Shown: positions 5,318 through 5,321 of the stretch, piece after piece
Layout of the letters: the number at the start of each line of letters is the position of its first letter
Position numbering within the stretch: the first letter of the stretch is position 1
Assembly (NCBI GenBank): GCA_030665925.1
Contig: DAOUYX010000116.1
Coordinates: 1 to 5,321, forward strand
Reading direction: 5' to 3'
Length of the DNA stretch: 5,321 bases
DNA from: Methanosarcinales archaeon
Lineage (GTDB): Archaea; Halobacteriota; Syntropharchaeia; Alkanophagales; Methanospirareceae
Notes under the pieces: model-generated
Told to the model about the DNA's origin: nothing
The model's database searches: none
What the model saw: the letters and a program-made list of their open reading frames with translations, nothing else
Made by a program: the position numbers and the translations under genes

Positions 5318-5321
5318 GTTT

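Noticed and set aside
1..5321. Search by eye for tRNA, rRNA, CRISPR repeats, insertion-sequence ends, toxin-antitoxin or phage genes
   Set aside because: Nothing fits: coding density is high, all genes belong to common families, and no longer repeats or tRNA-like cloverleaf sequences were seen.

Overview
The window looks like a chromosomal piece of a euryarchaeon, probably an anaerobe of the methanogen, ANME or alkanotroph type. The strongest marker is an archaeal-type adenylate kinase (AdkA family), which is unrelated to the bacterial Adk. AT-rich archaeal TATA-like boxes lie about 25-30 nt upstream of two genes that lack a Shine-Dalgarno (SD) site, and other genes carry strong GGAGG-type SDs. 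Base composition is intermediate, mid-40s percent GC by eye. Genus assignment is inference and was not tested by search.

Layout. (1) Minus strand, 3-533: a helix-turn-helix regulator with a C-terminal domain that looks like a small-molecule sensor. (2) 534-695: a divergent promoter region with TATA-like boxes for both directions, a direct repeat, a short palindrome, a 12-codon mini-ORF and a perfect SD. (3) Plus strand, 696-4037: a compact four-gene operon with a lipoprotein substrate-binding protein, inner-membrane permease and ATPase of the NitT/TauT (SsuABC/TauABC-like) ABC importer family, then a TauE/SafE-family membrane transporter. The first three genes overlap or nearly touch, and the fourth follows after 15 nt. 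(4) Plus strand, 4093-4671: archaeal adenylate kinase, after a 55-nt gap with a 9-bp inverted repeat, a TATA-like box and a strong SD. (5) Minus strand, 4682-5287: a long-armed Hsp20/alpha-crystallin small heat-shock protein, convergent with the kinase gene and only 10 nt away from it.

Working together: the binding protein would capture a small oxyanion or organosulfonate-like ligand outside the membrane, and the permease-ATPase pair would import it. The TauE/SafE protein could export a sulfur-containing anion such as sulfite or a sulfonate, or move a related anion. The divergent regulator is the natural candidate to control this operon. No sulfonate-degrading enzyme is present, so the substrate is unproven. 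Adenylate kinase and Hsp20 are housekeeping and stress genes that appear functionally separate.

I see no tRNA, rRNA, CRISPR array, insertion sequence or phage gene. I do not see an obviously new system. The points most worth a second look are the anomalous start of the binding-protein gene, the regulator-transporter promoter region, and the importer/TauE pairing in a probable anaerobic archaeon.
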